Source of the DNA: Rotaria macrura
Lineage: Eukaryota > Rotifera > Eurotatoria > Philodinida > Philodinidae
DNA length: 64,000 nt
Assembly (NCBI GenBank): GCA_900239685.1
Contig: OENT01000640.1
Span: 25,685-89,684 of the forward strand
Direction: 5' to 3'
Shown: positions 38,623 through 51,697 of the stretch, piece by piece
How positions within the stretch are numbered: the first letter of the stretch is position 1
How the letters are laid out: every line of letters starts with the position of its first letter
Notes under the pieces: model-generated
Database searches by the model: none
What the model was told of the DNA's origin: nothing
The model's input: the letters and a program-made list of their open reading frames with translations, nothing else
Position numbers and translations under genes: made by a program

Positions 38623-40402
38623 ATGCATTCTGAACGTACGACCGATCTTTCAATTCTTTATTCGAATTTAAAATCTCATCCAACCAATCAAAACTATGTT
38701 GTATTAATCAAAACAGGTGCTATGAATCCTGTCCATCGCAGTCATATTTCGAACATGGTACGAACAAAACAATATTTAGAGCGCGTACATCATTTTAATG
38801 TTATCGGTGGATATCTATCGCCGACTCATGATGAATATGTTAATTATAAATTGAGAAATGAATCTATTAGTGGTCAACATCGAATTGAAATGTGTCGAAA
38901 AGCTATTGCAGAAGCTGGTCAACAACATTGGTTGAGTGTCGATATGGCTGAATGTATGGGTAAGTCAGTTGTGTCTTTTTCCATATAACTATTTTCATTT
39001 AGTCGAAAACACGTACCGATATGTCCCTGTGTTTTATACACAAAACACCTATATCCAGATAAAAACAATGGTCACTATGTATCCGAATTTCTTTCGCGTC
39101 CACCATGGAAATGTCTTGATCATTGCAAAGGAGTATTGGGATAGAGCATTTATTCTTTTGAAATAGGAAAGCAGTTAGAAAAAGTATTGTATCAATTTTA
39201 ATCAACAACAGGTCATGCAAAACCACCAATCGAAAAGCAATAATCATACTTGAATCTGTAAATTTTTTTCTAAATTTACACATGAGCTATGTTTATATCA
39301 CTGTAAAAAAGCCAGTGACTACACTCAACTCATCGTAAGGAAATGAAGATTATAATAAGATTCTTAAAGACGATGCTTTCAGTAGAACCAAATATTTGTG
39401 TTTTAGTCCTTGAAATGTTTAAATATAATTTTAAACTAAATCAAATGATGAAACGAACAATTCTCTACAAAATCAGACATTTCGAGTTATCTAAGATTCT
39501 TCTTGCTAACACACTACAACTTGGTTTTAGGACTGTTTGTAAAACTGTTATATTTCAGTCAAAAAATATCTTGAAGAACTCAAAAGGAATTTCCGAATAT
39601 CGCCAATGACAAAAGTCCAGGGAGTGCATTGCCGAAATTTGTATAGCTTTTTACAATCAGAAGGAAAAACTTGCAAATAGCACGTTTAAATAATCTTTCT
39701 TGTATATATCAACATGTTATTACATGTTTGGCTCTGAATTTAGTATAAGTATATATATCCCTAAAGAAAACAATCATATTCTATAAACGTAGGATGCTTG
39801 TGATATAATTTAGAAGTCACATCTGTACAATACACAGCTGTTGGCTACAGAAATAGAGTTTGTTCAAATACTGAACTCGTGAAAAATTTCGAATCAATGT
39901 TTCTACCTTCAATATCTTTAAGGTGTTTTAAAATTTAAATTTTCTTCTCTTTTTTTACAAGTTCTTTCTTTTGTATTGTTTGATTAACTGAACTTGTTTC
40001 ATTCTAGCTTCTGAATTCATTGATCTATTCAGTGTAACATCTAGTCTTCAAATGTTCATCAATGAAAAATTAAATTTGTCAAATCCCGTTCGAGTTATTT
40101 ATGTTGCTGGTCTTGATTTATTTAATCGGTGCAATGGTCTGTCACTATTGAGAACACCTAATATGGGTGGTCTTGCTGTTGTGTATCGTCCTGGTATAGA
40201 TGATCGTTTGGTAACATCAGCACATGCACAAAATGATCCTAAAGTATTTTACGTGTGCGCTGATGATGATGATATAGATATGTCGGGCTCAGAATCAGAC
40301 GATATTAGTTCAACATTAATTCGAAAAAGGCATAAGAACAATGAAGGTTGTGAACATTTAACTTATAAATCAGTTTTGGATCATATGAACATTATACCAT
40401 AA
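38623..40402 (+). CDS. NMN/NaMN adenylyltransferase-like nucleotidyltransferase, two exons
   Basis: Exon 38623-38959 joins exon 40008-40402 in frame (GGTAAG donor, TTCTAG acceptor) to give 243 residues. The first exon holds GAMNPVHRSHISNM (N35, H38, H41), the nucleotidyltransferase NP-x-H-x2-H motif, followed by GGYLSPTHDEY. The second holds VIYVAGLDLFNRC and ISSTLIR (212-218), the ISST-x2-R signature of nicotinamide/nicotinate mononucleotide adenylyltransferases. These transfer AMP from ATP to NMN or NaMN, completing NAD. The product is shorter than animal NMNATs, and the C-terminal region after ISSTLIR is brief. The intron is 1048 bp, unusually long here. An in-frame ATG at 38536 exists, but the one at 38623 gives the more typical N-terminus. 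No trans-splice acceptor is obvious. Confidence 0.82.
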
Positions 40403-41205
40403 AAGAAAAACTAGAGATTTTTTTTGTTACTCATTTTTCTACAATTTTAGCTAAGAAATCAGTGTCTGGTAATGATTTATTCAGCGTTTGTTATTATTTT
40501 ACTGTCCTATTATCTTTCATGTCTTTTGCAATTCCTTTCGTCATTCCATCAAAAGATTTTAAAGGGTATATGTAAACATTTATATGAATTTTCGATCCGT
40601 GCTCGTTTTTAAGGAGACTTCGTGCACAAATCAATATTTTATTTCTCTTGATTTCCAAATCTTCAGCAATGGTTAATTGTTTCTTTGTATGAGACAAGAC
40701 GAGTAATAAATGCTGAACTTTGGAACCGATTCTTTTGTCCAAAACTTAGTAAAATCAAAGCAAAATTTCTTTGGATACGGTGGAGTGTATCTTTGTATCA
40801 GCATCTGTTTCAGTGTATTCCAAATAAATGCGAAAGCCCGAACTAACTGCGAGGCCACACCCCACCCAGACACACTCTAGCTGAACTTGAAACTGGGAGA
40901 AAAACATATTTTACGAAAATGAAAATTATCAACCCAAACCATGTCCACCGACAAGAAATCTCAAAAGGATCCGAAAACTTATTTATTTCCGGTTTCATTT
41001 CCAGATTTGCTGGCCACAAAGAAATTATTTAGTTTCTTAGTGAATAAAACTATCGCACTTTGATCCTTCTAAACCTTCGAAATATATCTTTGTATTGTAC
41101 TTCATTTATTTATCACAGTTGATTGTATAGATTTTCGGACAGCAGCATCAACTAAGCTATTGGACATGTGAATGGAGAAAGGATCAAAAATGCTACTTTT
41201 CGACA

Positions 41206-41885
41206 TTATTCATGGTTTTCGAGTAATGCGATAATATCATTAATATCCTTCTCGCTGATTCCGAGACTTGTCAATCTCTCCCTCAATTTTTCAGAATTGT
41301 CTAATGCTGCCAGAAACACATGCTTGTTAGCGAAGAAACTGTAAATAATATTGATTATTCTTTCAATGATATTCAATCGTAGTTTGATTTCCCGTGATTC
41401 AGGCAGTTGATGTTCTTTAATGGCGGCCCATACTTTCTTGTACGTCTGACTCCTCTGATTTTCGTATGTTGTGTCGTCCTTGCTGGTCCCACATATTATA
41501 TCACAGAATTTAAATTTCTCGAATACTCTATAGTTATTTTTATCTTTGATCCATGCATCCAACGGATTATCTCCTTCACAGCACGATATGTACAGAATAG
41601 CTGGTACGTCTGATTGAAAAAGTGTCGTGTAAAAAAGATCGAAGTTTTCATCGAAGGCATACTTTTTGCGACCTTGTTTCATCACGAATACGAATAAGTT
41701 AAATCCTTCCACGTTTGTTTTGACCAATTGAATCAGCTTTTTGATAGCTTGCACTTGTGGATTGGTTCCCTCATCGCTCTCGTTCAAACCTATTGTATCG
41801 ATGATCGAGTATGCCTCATCGTCATAGGTTAAATTGTATTCTTCACAGTTGAATGTACATCCGCNATCAATCCGAAATAGCCCTG
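41206..41885 (-). CDS. AIG1/GIMAP-like GTPase, 3' exon lacking its P-loop part
   Basis: An open exon encodes about 226 residues, with a GCAG acceptor at its 5' end (near 41886). Early on it has GCTFNCEEY (a G2-like Cys-Thr) and IIDTIGLNE (the G3 D-x2-G). It then has LFVFVMKQGR and VPAILYISCCEGDNPLDAW, the expected G4 strand without a TK-x-D or NK-x-D motif, followed by a helical tail. The Gly-Lys-Ser P-loop expected some 20-30 residues upstream is not in this exon and was not found in the adjoining 200 bp. One base is unresolved (41865). It is paralogous to the GTPase at 43434, sharing PAIL-x-S-x-CE, the D-P-x-D-x-W spacing and FCDIICGT/FRKIICGT. It may be a truncated or incompletely modelled copy. 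Confidence 0.7.
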
Positions 41886-42276
41886 CAAATAACGTGAGAA
41901 TAATTCACTCAACGTCAGCAGATGAAACAATGAAAAATTGCTTTGAATAATAAACTTGTGTAGCCTCGAGCGAAACACTCTACCTGCTATTCATATATTT
42001 ATTTGAATAGAAAAATAAGAAAGCGAGAAAGGCACGATGCGATCGTAAAATAACAAAGCGACATTGACTATTTTCTTACCACTCTCCAACTCTTTATTTC
42101 AGTGTGGCACGTTAAATTGGAAAGAAAGACAGTGCTCCGTCAATCGAAAAGAGAATAATAGAAAGAAAAATATACTTTCAAAAGATTTCACTGTCGTAAA
42201 TAATTTGAATGAAACGTTTCACAGAAAGGCTTGTTTATTTCGACAGCACCTTTTTTTAAGATTGAATCCCAATAGA

Positions 42277-43047
42277 ATGACGAATGATGAAGCGCACCGC
42301 TTTTTGGATATCTCTACGGAACATGTGCTAGACTACCATCCTGTCGTCTTGGACTGTGAGAAAGAAGAATTGGTGACACTCGAAGAAGCCATTCGACCTC
42401 TTTCTCTTTTATTTCCTGATGTCCCTCAGATGGCACCCATAGAAAAAGTCCGGCTCGGTAACTCATCAGACGTTCGTATATCTAAAGATTCGCCTCTCTC
42501 ATACGATGAGGCACGTGCTATAAGGTTGTATACTATGGGATATGAGGATTCTAGTTTATATCATCGTCTGAATCAAGCGCTTCGATCTGGAGAACGGCAA
42601 CGTATAAAACCATGGCTGTCCTACCTTAAACTATTACTCACTGGTTTGTACAAATTACCATCAATGAATGGTAATGTATGGCGTGGTATAAAAGGTGATT
42701 TCAGTCCAGATTATGAAATAGACCAACGTATTATATGGCGAGGTTTGAGTTCTTGCACTAAAAATGTTCAAGTTCTTGAAAGGTTTCTCAGTGGCTCAGA
42801 GAAGCAAACTTTATTCAGTATTGAGTGCAGCACGGGGAAAAATATTCAAGTATATTCGCGTCACACGACCGAGAACGAAATCCTTCTTCTGCCTGGAACA
42901 TGTTTGACGGTGAAGGGGAAGTTCAAATCATGTGATAGCCTATGCATAATTCAATTACAAGAAGAGATACTGATCGATGAGCCAGCAACGATACCCACAA
43001 ATAACTTTAGCCTATTAAGCATAAGTAATGATATAAGTTTTTTTTAA
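42277..43047 (+). CDS. Arginine-type mono-ADP-ribosyltransferase (ART fold)
   Basis: From the ATG at 42277 the frame encodes 256 residues; it is open upstream to 42064, where a TTTCAG acceptor near 42102 suggests a possible earlier exon. The R-S-E catalytic signature of NAD-arginine ADP-ribosyltransferases is present: Arg in IIWRG or NVWRG, the serine motif SSCT (158-161), and ENEILLLPG with the E-x-E pair (E199, E201). The front part carries SPLSYDEARAIRLYTMGYED, typical of animal/rotifer ART domains. The family transfers ADP-ribose from NAD to arginine side chains. There is no signal peptide, so it is probably intracellular. The last residues after the ART core are low-complexity. It lies between two GTPase genes. 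Confidence 0.85.
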   Translation: MTNDEAHRFLDISTEHVLDYHPVVLDCEKEELVTLEEAIRPLSLLFPDVPQMAPIEKVRLGNSSDVRISKDSPLSYDEARAIRLYTMGYEDSSLYHRLNQALRSGERQRIKPWLSYLKLLLTGLYKLPSMNGNVWRGIKGDFSPDYEIDQRIIWRGLSSCTKNVQVLERFLSGSEKQTLFSIECSTGKNIQVYSRHTTENEILLLPGTCLTVKGKFKSCDSLCIIQLQEEILIDEPATIPTNNFSLLSISNDISFF

Positions 43048-43433
43048 TTTCTTATTTAGATATTCATTGAATGAAGGTGACTTTAGAAATTTCTGAAGAA
43101 CCCAGGGATGAGATAGCTTTGTTGATCAAGCTGATAATAGTCTGTAAAATGTTTTAGAAACTACAATACCCAGAGTTTAAGTCAGAACATCGATTATCTA
43201 AGTAATTTAAGCGAATGGATAGCAGTATTTCACTAGATATTGACATGTACACAGATGCACTATTAAACTTTCCACGAACCGCTCGTGTGAACAGTTCAGC
43301 TCTGTTCCTCGTGGAATCTTTAACCAACACCCACATCCTCTGAAGTATTAAAATAATTGATACGGGAACTCTTCTAGACTGTCGAGTCAATAATTCCGAT
43401 GAGAAGGCAAATGAAGAGTGGTTCTCCCGAAGC

Positions 43434-44227
43434 TTGTGGCATATCACAAGTGGATCATTGGACGGTGATAGTCCTACGTGTCAGACTTCCATGCTGAATG
43501 ATTATTATAAAACGTGCGGGGAGATCGCACCTTTGGTTATCGACCGCATAAAACACCGAGGATTTATTGATCAAATACTCGTTGTCGGTGCTTCTGGTAC
43601 TGGAAAAAGTAGTTTGATAAATCTATTGGCCGGTAAAATTGTGTGTGAAGTAGGTGGTATGGCACAGAGTTGCACCCTGAATTGCTCTGTATACACGATT
43701 CGGCATGGTGAGCTTCCTTTACAAATAATCGACACTACTGGATTCGAAGAACAATCTCAAGTTGTTGGAGCCCAAAGACGAATAGATATATTGAATCAAT
43801 TTATTCGTTTCATCAAAACGACAAATCGTAGTTTCAATTGTGTTGTTTTCGTTATGTCAAAAGGTCCCATTCTCCAAGAATTCGATCGAAACTACTGTAC
43901 TGTTTACGAATGTATTTTAAAGAAAAGGGTTCCCGCGATTCTGTTCGTCAGTGGTTGCGAAAACGACGATCCAATGGACAGATGGCTCGAAAGCAATAGA
44001 CGGCGTCTCATGAGGAATTACGAATTTCGTAAAATCATTTGCGGAACAACATTATATCAAGAATCACTAACGCAAGATCTCTTTGACAAGCGCGTATTAA
44101 CAGAACAAGTCTTATGGGCAGAGCTTGATAAGTATCTTAATACTGAGCAACCTCAGCCGTTGATAGATGTTAACGAGGATGCTGAACAAAGCTGGGATGC
44201 CATTACACAAACAGTAGGATGGGAAAC
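43434..44227 (+). CDS. AIG1/GIMAP-like GTPase, interrupted by an assembly gap
   Basis: The frame encodes about 264 residues before running into Ns. The P-loop is ILVVGASGTGKSSLINLLAG (G52-S60). A G2-like Cys-Thr follows in MAQSCTLNC, and the G3 D-x2-G is at IIDTTGFEE (D100-G103). The strand where G4 should lie reads VPAILFVSGCENDDPMDRW and has no canonical TK-x-D or NK-x-D, the same oddity as in the paralogue at 41206. The family comprises septin-like GTPases acting at membranes and known from vertebrate and plant immunity. The start may be at 43434 or at the internal Met 20. The C-terminal part, normally helical or membrane-bound, is lost in the gap. Confidence 0.8.
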
Positions 44228-44281
44228 NNNNNNNNNNNNNNNNNNNNNNNNNNNNNNNNNNNNNNNNNNNNNNNNNNNNNN
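44228..44281. other. Assembly gap (54 N)
   Basis: A run of undetermined bases cuts the 3' end of the GTPase gene. The frame continuing beyond it is hydrophobic and low-confidence. Confidence 1.
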
Positions 44282-47200
44282 CTCATTGAGCAGTTATTTA
44301 TTGATGTGTGTGGTATGCATTTTCTCTGAAACACATATTTATTGTGAGCCTTTTTATGATCTATTTATTTTTTCGATAAATCAACACATCGACACCCATC
44401 AACACGTAATCTGTCTCCAATTTTATTTCAGAACTTACTCTTAAGAAGGAAATTTATTCTTCGTATAAGTTTATTTCCATTGTAAAGGCACTTTATCCAG
44501 ACAAGATTTAGCCGGATATGACTATTGGAATACAGTCAGATCACCTAAATCCTTGGCATACTCGTGAATCAGAATGCGACATTTAATGTTCACAATCTGT
44601 TCTTCATATTAAAATTCCTTTGAATAATTAAAATCTTGTGAAATAAGGATTCGTTTCAAACTAAATGATATCAAGACCAACGTTTTTCAACTTCGACGAA
44701 GACAATACCTTGAAGAATACGCATTCTACGATTTATTATCAGTTACAAATTTCTCACACGTAAAATGTATTTAATTTTTCCATCGCTTACATGATTCTAA
44801 TGTCGAAATGGTAACATTCTTGATCGTGAGACTGCTAAGCTTTTAAAGATTATTCACATCAAAGAACCTGCAAGAAGTGGTGAGAATTATAATATTGAAT
44901 TGAAGAATGAAGTCTCCTGCGCAGTTTCTCGTTCTTCCAGAGCTTTTAGTAGAAAAGATAATGTTTGTAGAGGTTTTATCGCTTATCATCATTCTTGGTT
45001 CATACTTTAATACTGCTATATGTGATATCTCTCCCATTCAATTCTCCATTTTGTCTTCTCAATGTACGGGAAATGAAGAAACAGTTCGTCTAAGCAAGTT
45101 GATTGATGTTCTTGAGTTTTCAGTCACTAGCTTGTGATACACTCTTAGCGATCAAAAGAAGTTATTGAATTTCAAGGCATGAATGTAACTAAGTAAGAAA
45201 AATCTATCGTCAGCAAAAGTACGACATCGAATTGAAAGGCTCGAGTCGGGGTTTCATTTTAAAAGAATTTGAATTCTTCTTTTCGTGATTATTGCGAAAG
45301 AATCTTAATTTCCGTTTTTAAATTAATCAGAAATAATCCATCACAAGTTTTATAAGTGACCCAGCTCTTACTAAACGATACGACAAAAGTTCAGATTTTC
45401 ATGTAGAAGACACATGCATGGTGTGAAAAGAAATATTGGCGAAAGGCCATTACATCAAAAATGAAAGCAGCATGAATACATTGACGAAATTTTTTTCCAC
45501 ATTCAATAACACTGTTGTGTGCTTTTATTCAATCATATGTCTTTCATGACGACTCGAATCTAGGATATGATTCTACGTACTGTTGTAGATGAAGAGAAGA
45601 ATCACATTAGTAAATTGTTGTTCGGACTTCCAAAGAAATCGATTTTTCATGGATCTTATGCACATTTAATTTTCATGAAGTGAAACTGATTCTTCGTAGT
45701 TATTATTGAAGTTCTACCATATTTTTTTCTCCGCTGCGAACATTTCAATTGGATATAGTATCGTTTACATCGCATAAGATTAAATCATCTAGGTTTATTT
45801 ATGCTTGGGAAATTGGATCTACTCTAGTGTATCAAAAATGAAAGCAGTATCGGACTGCGTATCTACAATTCATCTAGACCTATATCAAAGTGAAGGAGAG
45901 TACCATTCACTGACTGTATCTGTGAACAGAAATTTCATTTTGAATGACAAAAACTAATATTTTTCGATTGAATTGAAATCATCACTAGTTAGTGAAGGAG
46001 AATCATAATAGGATAGTATATTGAGCGACATCTTTTGAGAATCGATTATTGCTTCAACACATTCGAGTCTGCAACGTGGCAATCATATCGAAACAGTGTT
46101 TACTAGATAGACAGAAACTACTTTATTGCATCAAAGAGATATTTAGTCACAAAGATAACTGAAGTCAGATCAGATATAATCTATAGTTTTTAGTTAGATA
46201 GATAAAATAATGTTTATGTGTCAACCAATCGGAAAAGCTCTTGGATCCATAACTCACTCATTGTTAAACTGATGTAAACGTGCCTCGATGATGTCACACG
46301 TATCATACTCTTTTTTGTCCTTCACGATGATTAATTAAAATGTGACATCAAAAAGAAAATTACAATAAAAAAAATGATTTTTCCCCTAACTATCTAGAAA
46401 ATCTATATCACAACACTAATGATAAAAAAATGCCACATAATAGATAGAGGCGACAATGACTGTGACGATATGTGTTAAAATGATGCACTTCCAATCCATT
46501 TTAAGGGTCAGTTATGAGTTCCACTTGAGGGACTAACGTTCTAGATATACAGAGAAATGTCGACTTTATCCATTGTTAGAACGGCCAAATTTTACCCATT
46601 CATTTCATTGCGAATTCTTTATTGTGAGCAGAGATCGAAAGTAACGAACGTGTTAGGTAAAATATGTACGTTTATTCTTTGCTAAAAGTCCATAATCTTT
46701 GAACAAAATATTTTGTCTTATATAACATTAGAGATCTATCATATCGTATCATCAATTCGAAATAAAACTATTTATTTCCATTTTTTCATTCATTATTTAC
46801 ATACATAATTACATGGTTTCGAATACAAGTAAGCTGAAGCATACTTCTACTATTCATTTAAACTTTTTCCTGTAGCACTCGAACAAAATCATGTTTATTT
46901 TATTTTCTAGTGAAATGGATTTCTGAAACAGCAAGGTCGATGCGTACGAATATGTGAAAATTTTGAGAATACTATCAATCGACAGTCACGTAAAAACTTG
47001 GTTCAAAAACTATATTTGATAAAAAATGACGCCGTCAGCTACTATATATAACCATATTTATGATTATTGTGATTCGTGGTTTGATTAATCAGCTTGTGAA
47101 ATATCGATTCTTATCGTAGAGGTATGTGTACATAGCTTGTAGTACGAACATTTCAAAATCATATACTCATTCGTTGTTTTAACCAGTTAGAGAGGCCAGA

Positions 47201-49623
47201 AGCCACCATTTATTTGTTTGTTTATTGTAAATTTGCTTCTCGAGTGATATTGAACTTCTATTATTGGATATTTTTACACATTGTTTTTCATGAAAATGCT
47301 ATTCAATATGCATCCACAAAATGATTCCAAACAGTTCGTGAATGAACTTTTTCATCTTTAATTTAGAAAATGTAGACTTAAAACGATCCTTAGCGACGAA
47401 GACGGATTATTTCAAATCTGAATGTTATCATCTACAGACGCAATTTCGATTGTAAAGAATTATTTTCCATTAAGAATTTCGTAGCCTAAAATAATCAATC
47501 AGCAAATGTATAAATTGTGAATCTAGTCCTTGTCGTACCATATATAGATATATACTAAAATAAGCGCACTCCTAATCCATTTGTTGCGAAATATTTGACA
47601 ATCAAGAAAAGCGAAGTTTTGCGTAGAAAAAAATGTTTAGATTTCTTCTTTAATGTAAGCTAGTCTGAAATTACATTCTTTAACATGAAATCTTGTTGTC
47701 GACTGGTTAATTACAAATTCATGACAGATAGACTGAAAAACAGTATTTTCAAGATTGTTCCGTATCAAGGATGATCTCTGTTGTCATACTTATCGAATAA
47801 TTAAATTAACGAGCAAAGAAACACTTCTACTGTAGTAGAAATCATGCAGTCTTTAACATGAGAGATAACTAATCAACTCATAAATTATCTTATTTGTGAC
47901 TCATCACGCCGATGAAGTCACTTTGTCACAACTCATTGTTTAATTAGATTGTTACTTGACTGATTAGCTTGATTATAAGTATGATTTTCTTTGTTCACAC
48001 AAGACTCTTCTCTAAATGTATTTCGTTTTCGATCGTCAATCATAACTTACTAAATAATTTACCATTTTCCACGCAATTAGTATCTATAAGAAAAAAGATG
48101 CTCGAGATTAAAAATCTACTCGATGGTTATACTATAGATATCTAAAGAAATGTACCTGTATGCTTTGTTTTTCTCTCGAAAAGTCCAAAGTGTATGTTAG
48201 TTTTTGGACGCGTCATTATACTATCTATTCGCGTTTACGATGTCCAATCTACGATATGCAATTGCACGTTTATTATATGAAAGTAAATAAGTTGCCGATT
48301 TGAAGTGGCTCTTGCTAATGCTGAAAATAGATTCTGGTTTTTTCTTTGTAATATGAATGATAAATGTTTATGATTCAGATGATATTCATTCGAATTTTTG
48401 TTTTCAGCACCTGACACACAATGTTTAAGAATGATTCCATGTGACACGTTTGTTTCATATTACTTAGCAATTCAATGAGACTTGAAACTCTTTTCTTGTG
48501 AAACTTTGACACTAATTCGCACTTTTCAAATTTGGCCTTTCTCTATCATCATGTGAAAGTACAAAACATTGATAAAGATAAAAACAAAAAGTGCAATATT
48601 AATTTTTCTAAAACAACGATTCCAACAGACGTGTGTTTTAATCACATATTCTGATTTCACCCGTTGTACATTTTGAATATCAAATTCGTCTATTTTAATT
48701 AGATGTAAAGAAATATTCTCTTTTATAAATATAATGTAAAAGAAGATAATTTCATGATGTATTTGCTAATAATACGTGTTGAAATTGGCAAAAGGCACAA
48801 AAGAAAAACGCAGCGTCTGATTCTCCTAAGGTATAACGCCACTAAAAAATATTTTTTTCTTCTTTTTCTTTCATTGCTTAACACAACACATACCCCTTCG
48901 CTGCATCATCATGATTCGCACGGCATTCATCGTCTTTTTCTTAGAGTACATTCGATATTCATAGTATTTGTACTTCGTAGTATTGAAGAGAAAAAAAGAA
49001 ACTCGTTCTGTTATTCTTATCGATTGTTGATTTCCGTTGCATTCTCAATTCTTTTTTCTGTTGTCTTGTTTACCAATATTGAAATCGTAATCATTTTGCG
49101 CACTTAGCTACAACGCACAGAGAGACGCATTGAAAATTTAAAATTGAGTTTTTCCCTTGTTTTATTTTGTAATCAACGTATAGCTAATAGTATCTAAAGA
49201 TTGAATCTCATCGTTACCTAATTTCTTTCATGTTGTCATTGAAATAGTATTCAAGCGTAAGTATACGAAAAAGAGAACAAGTATAAATGAAGCACAAAAT
49301 AGATTTTGAGATGAACAACACATGCTCGTATAAGCATACGACATCGAAGAAAAACATTTGTTATCGCATAGGCCGAGGCGAACATGCACGCATGTTCTCT
49401 GTATTCCCGAGCAACGAAAAGCGAGTATAATAAAAGCGAGAGGGAAAAAATGAAGAAAAAAAAATGCAATAGCATTAGTAGTAAAGGGTAGCGAATAAAC
49501 TAACGTTGACATTATAGATTTGTATTATACGAGAAAATCGAACAACGAGTTTCATATTGTATTATTTACTTTTTCTGTTCCTAAAATCATAAAGTTCTAT
49601 GTTCTGTTTTTAAGATTTTCAAA
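44282..49623. other. Gene-free stretch, 5.3 kb
   Basis: No exon could be supported. The 76-residue frame at 44907-45137 begins weakly like an F-box (LPELLVEKI) but does not continue as one. The frames at 48754 and 49228-49512 are hydrophobic or basic translations of AT-rich sequence. The missing 3' end of the GTPase gene may extend into the first few hundred bases. Confidence 0.4.
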
Positions 49624-51697
49624 ATGAGTGCTATACCACAGCATCAAACTTCAATTGTCAATCCTGAAGAAGTAACATCAGCCATAAATGCTGCATTTGC
49701 CGAATTTCTTGCCGCTGAACCAACTACTACATCTCTTGTCCTACATCGTCAGCAAAATCTTGATTCGGCAATAGTGACTAATGAAGTTACTCATCACAAT
49801 AGTGATCTACCAAGAAACACTCGACCACCAACACCATATGCTGTATCGACACACACACATCAAGGTATTATCATATTTCTATATGTGAAGAAATAGAGTA
49901 GCAATAAATAAAATATCATTTAGATATTTCATCGTCATCATCAACAACAACAAATTTGCCACGTTATAAAACTCTACTCGATAAATACACACCAAACAAT
50001 GGTCAACAAAGTTTAACGACATCAAATTGTAACGCATCAACATCTTCAATCAATAAAAGAAAGCGACGTAGATCAAAAGGCTACCATGCATCAAAACGAT
50101 TTCATTCAGAACAATCATCAACAGGTATATTTATTGAAGACTTGTATCAAACAGATAACAACAAAAGTTCTATTAGAAAAATGTATTGAGAGAAAAAACT
50201 ATTTGATTTGAAATCTAAAATCTTATTATTCTATCTACTTATGTTTCCAACCAAATACAATAGTGATGGATAATATCTGATAGAAATCTATCGTTATGTT
50301 CATTCGTAACATATGTAGATCAACAAGTAATCATGAATTATAGTATAAAGAGAAAAAAAAAGATTGTCATTAGTCTTATCTGATACTTATAAAATAACAA
50401 TAATAGGAAAATATTGACAATATAATACTGAATTAAATATTTGAAAAAAAGTTCCGATAAATTTCGAATGATTAATTCTATGAAAAATCAACGAAGATTA
50501 AGATGATCGTATAGAGAAAATGTATTCTAACGTAGGAATCGATTTGAAAGATTTAACAGGTGTGTCTGTTTTTATGGGCATTGCATTCTCATGTACTACG
50601 TGATCAGTACAGAATTTGATAGTTTTTGTTTAGACTTAGAAATAATGAATCTAATTGTATTATTTTCTTTCGAAGCATCTTCTCATCAATTGCATATTCA
50701 AGAATGTTCTTCATCATCATCACCCGATGATGAAAATGATATAGTAAACAATTCAAATTCGTTAATAAATCCAACAAGAACAATTTGTAATGAAATAAAT
50801 CGAATTCGTTCTGAAATACTTGATTCAAGTGATGATGAAGATTCTTCAACTAATCTTTTTGCTCCACATAGATCATTAAATTCTTCATGTGGTTGTTCAC
50901 ATCATTCATCTACATTAATGTCATCATCATCATCATCATCCTCATCAAGTCATGAAAATCAACAATTTCGTTCTCAATTATCATTACCGATTCAATATCA
51001 TAATCCAGCTCATTTACGTCATCATTACCGTCAACAAGTAGCATCAGAATTGAATCGTCAACGTTTTAGTGAATTTCAAAATCAAACGTCATCATCATCA
51101 TCATCAACGATTACGTCTGATCAACATTTACATGCCATTTTCACTAATCCAACACCAACAGATAATCATTCATTTAGTACTCAACCAATCTCAACGTATA
51201 ATTTAAACATGAACTTATCACTAGTACCACTACCACCGCTGCCGCCACCACTAACACTGCCGCCGCCGCCGCCACCACTACAGCTGCCATCAACAGCAAT
51301 GCCAAATGAAAATAATGCATGGCCGACACCATCATTTCTATTTCGTTCATTTCATAATCTCATATTTTTACGTAATAATGAACATGTTTTTGAAGAGTTG
51401 CTTCGTATGGAAGAACAATTAGATGGCTTAAATACATCACCTAATATAGGTGCAAATCAAGAACATATTAATTGTCGTACATTATCATATAGATATCAGA
51501 AAGACAAAATTTCTATCGAAGAAAAATGCACAATATGTTTATGTGAATATGAATCAAATGATAATGTGCGTCGTTTACCATGCATGCATCTATTTCATAT
51601 TGAATGTGTTGATAAATGGTTAGTTCAAAGTAAACGATGTCCTATCTGTCGTATTGATATTGATTTTCAAGGAGATGTTGGTGATTATTGTTGTTAG
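49624..51697 (+). CDS. RNF111: Arkadia-like RING-H2 E3 ubiquitin ligase, three exons
   Basis: Exons 49624-49864, 49924-50124 and 50676-51697 join in frame to 487 residues. The C-terminus carries a RING-H2 domain: [32 protein letters not shown], then CPICRIDID (C-x2-C, C-x-H-x2-H-x2-C, C-x2-C). It is preceded by [14 protein letters not shown] and a basic stretch, the arrangement of Arkadia (RNF111/ARK2C), which ubiquitinates negative regulators of TGF-beta signalling in the nucleus. The middle is low-complexity (Ser, His, Gln, Pro runs), with an Ile-Leu-Asp-Ser-Ser-Asp-Asp-Glu-Asp patch resembling a SUMO-interaction motif. KRKRRRSKG in exon 2 is a likely nuclear localisation signal. Intron 2 is 551 bp. 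AATAAA lies 7 nt after the stop. Upstream, TTTTTAAG is a possible leader acceptor. Confidence 0.85.

Noticed and set aside
44907-45137. 76-residue frame with an F-box-like start (LPELLVEKI)
   Set aside because: Only the first helix resembles an F-box; the Leu/Cys pattern that should follow is missing.
51000-51330. Possible separate proline-rich gene
   Set aside because: The proline/serine/histidine runs are in frame with the RING domain and belong to the low-complexity middle of the Arkadia-like protein.
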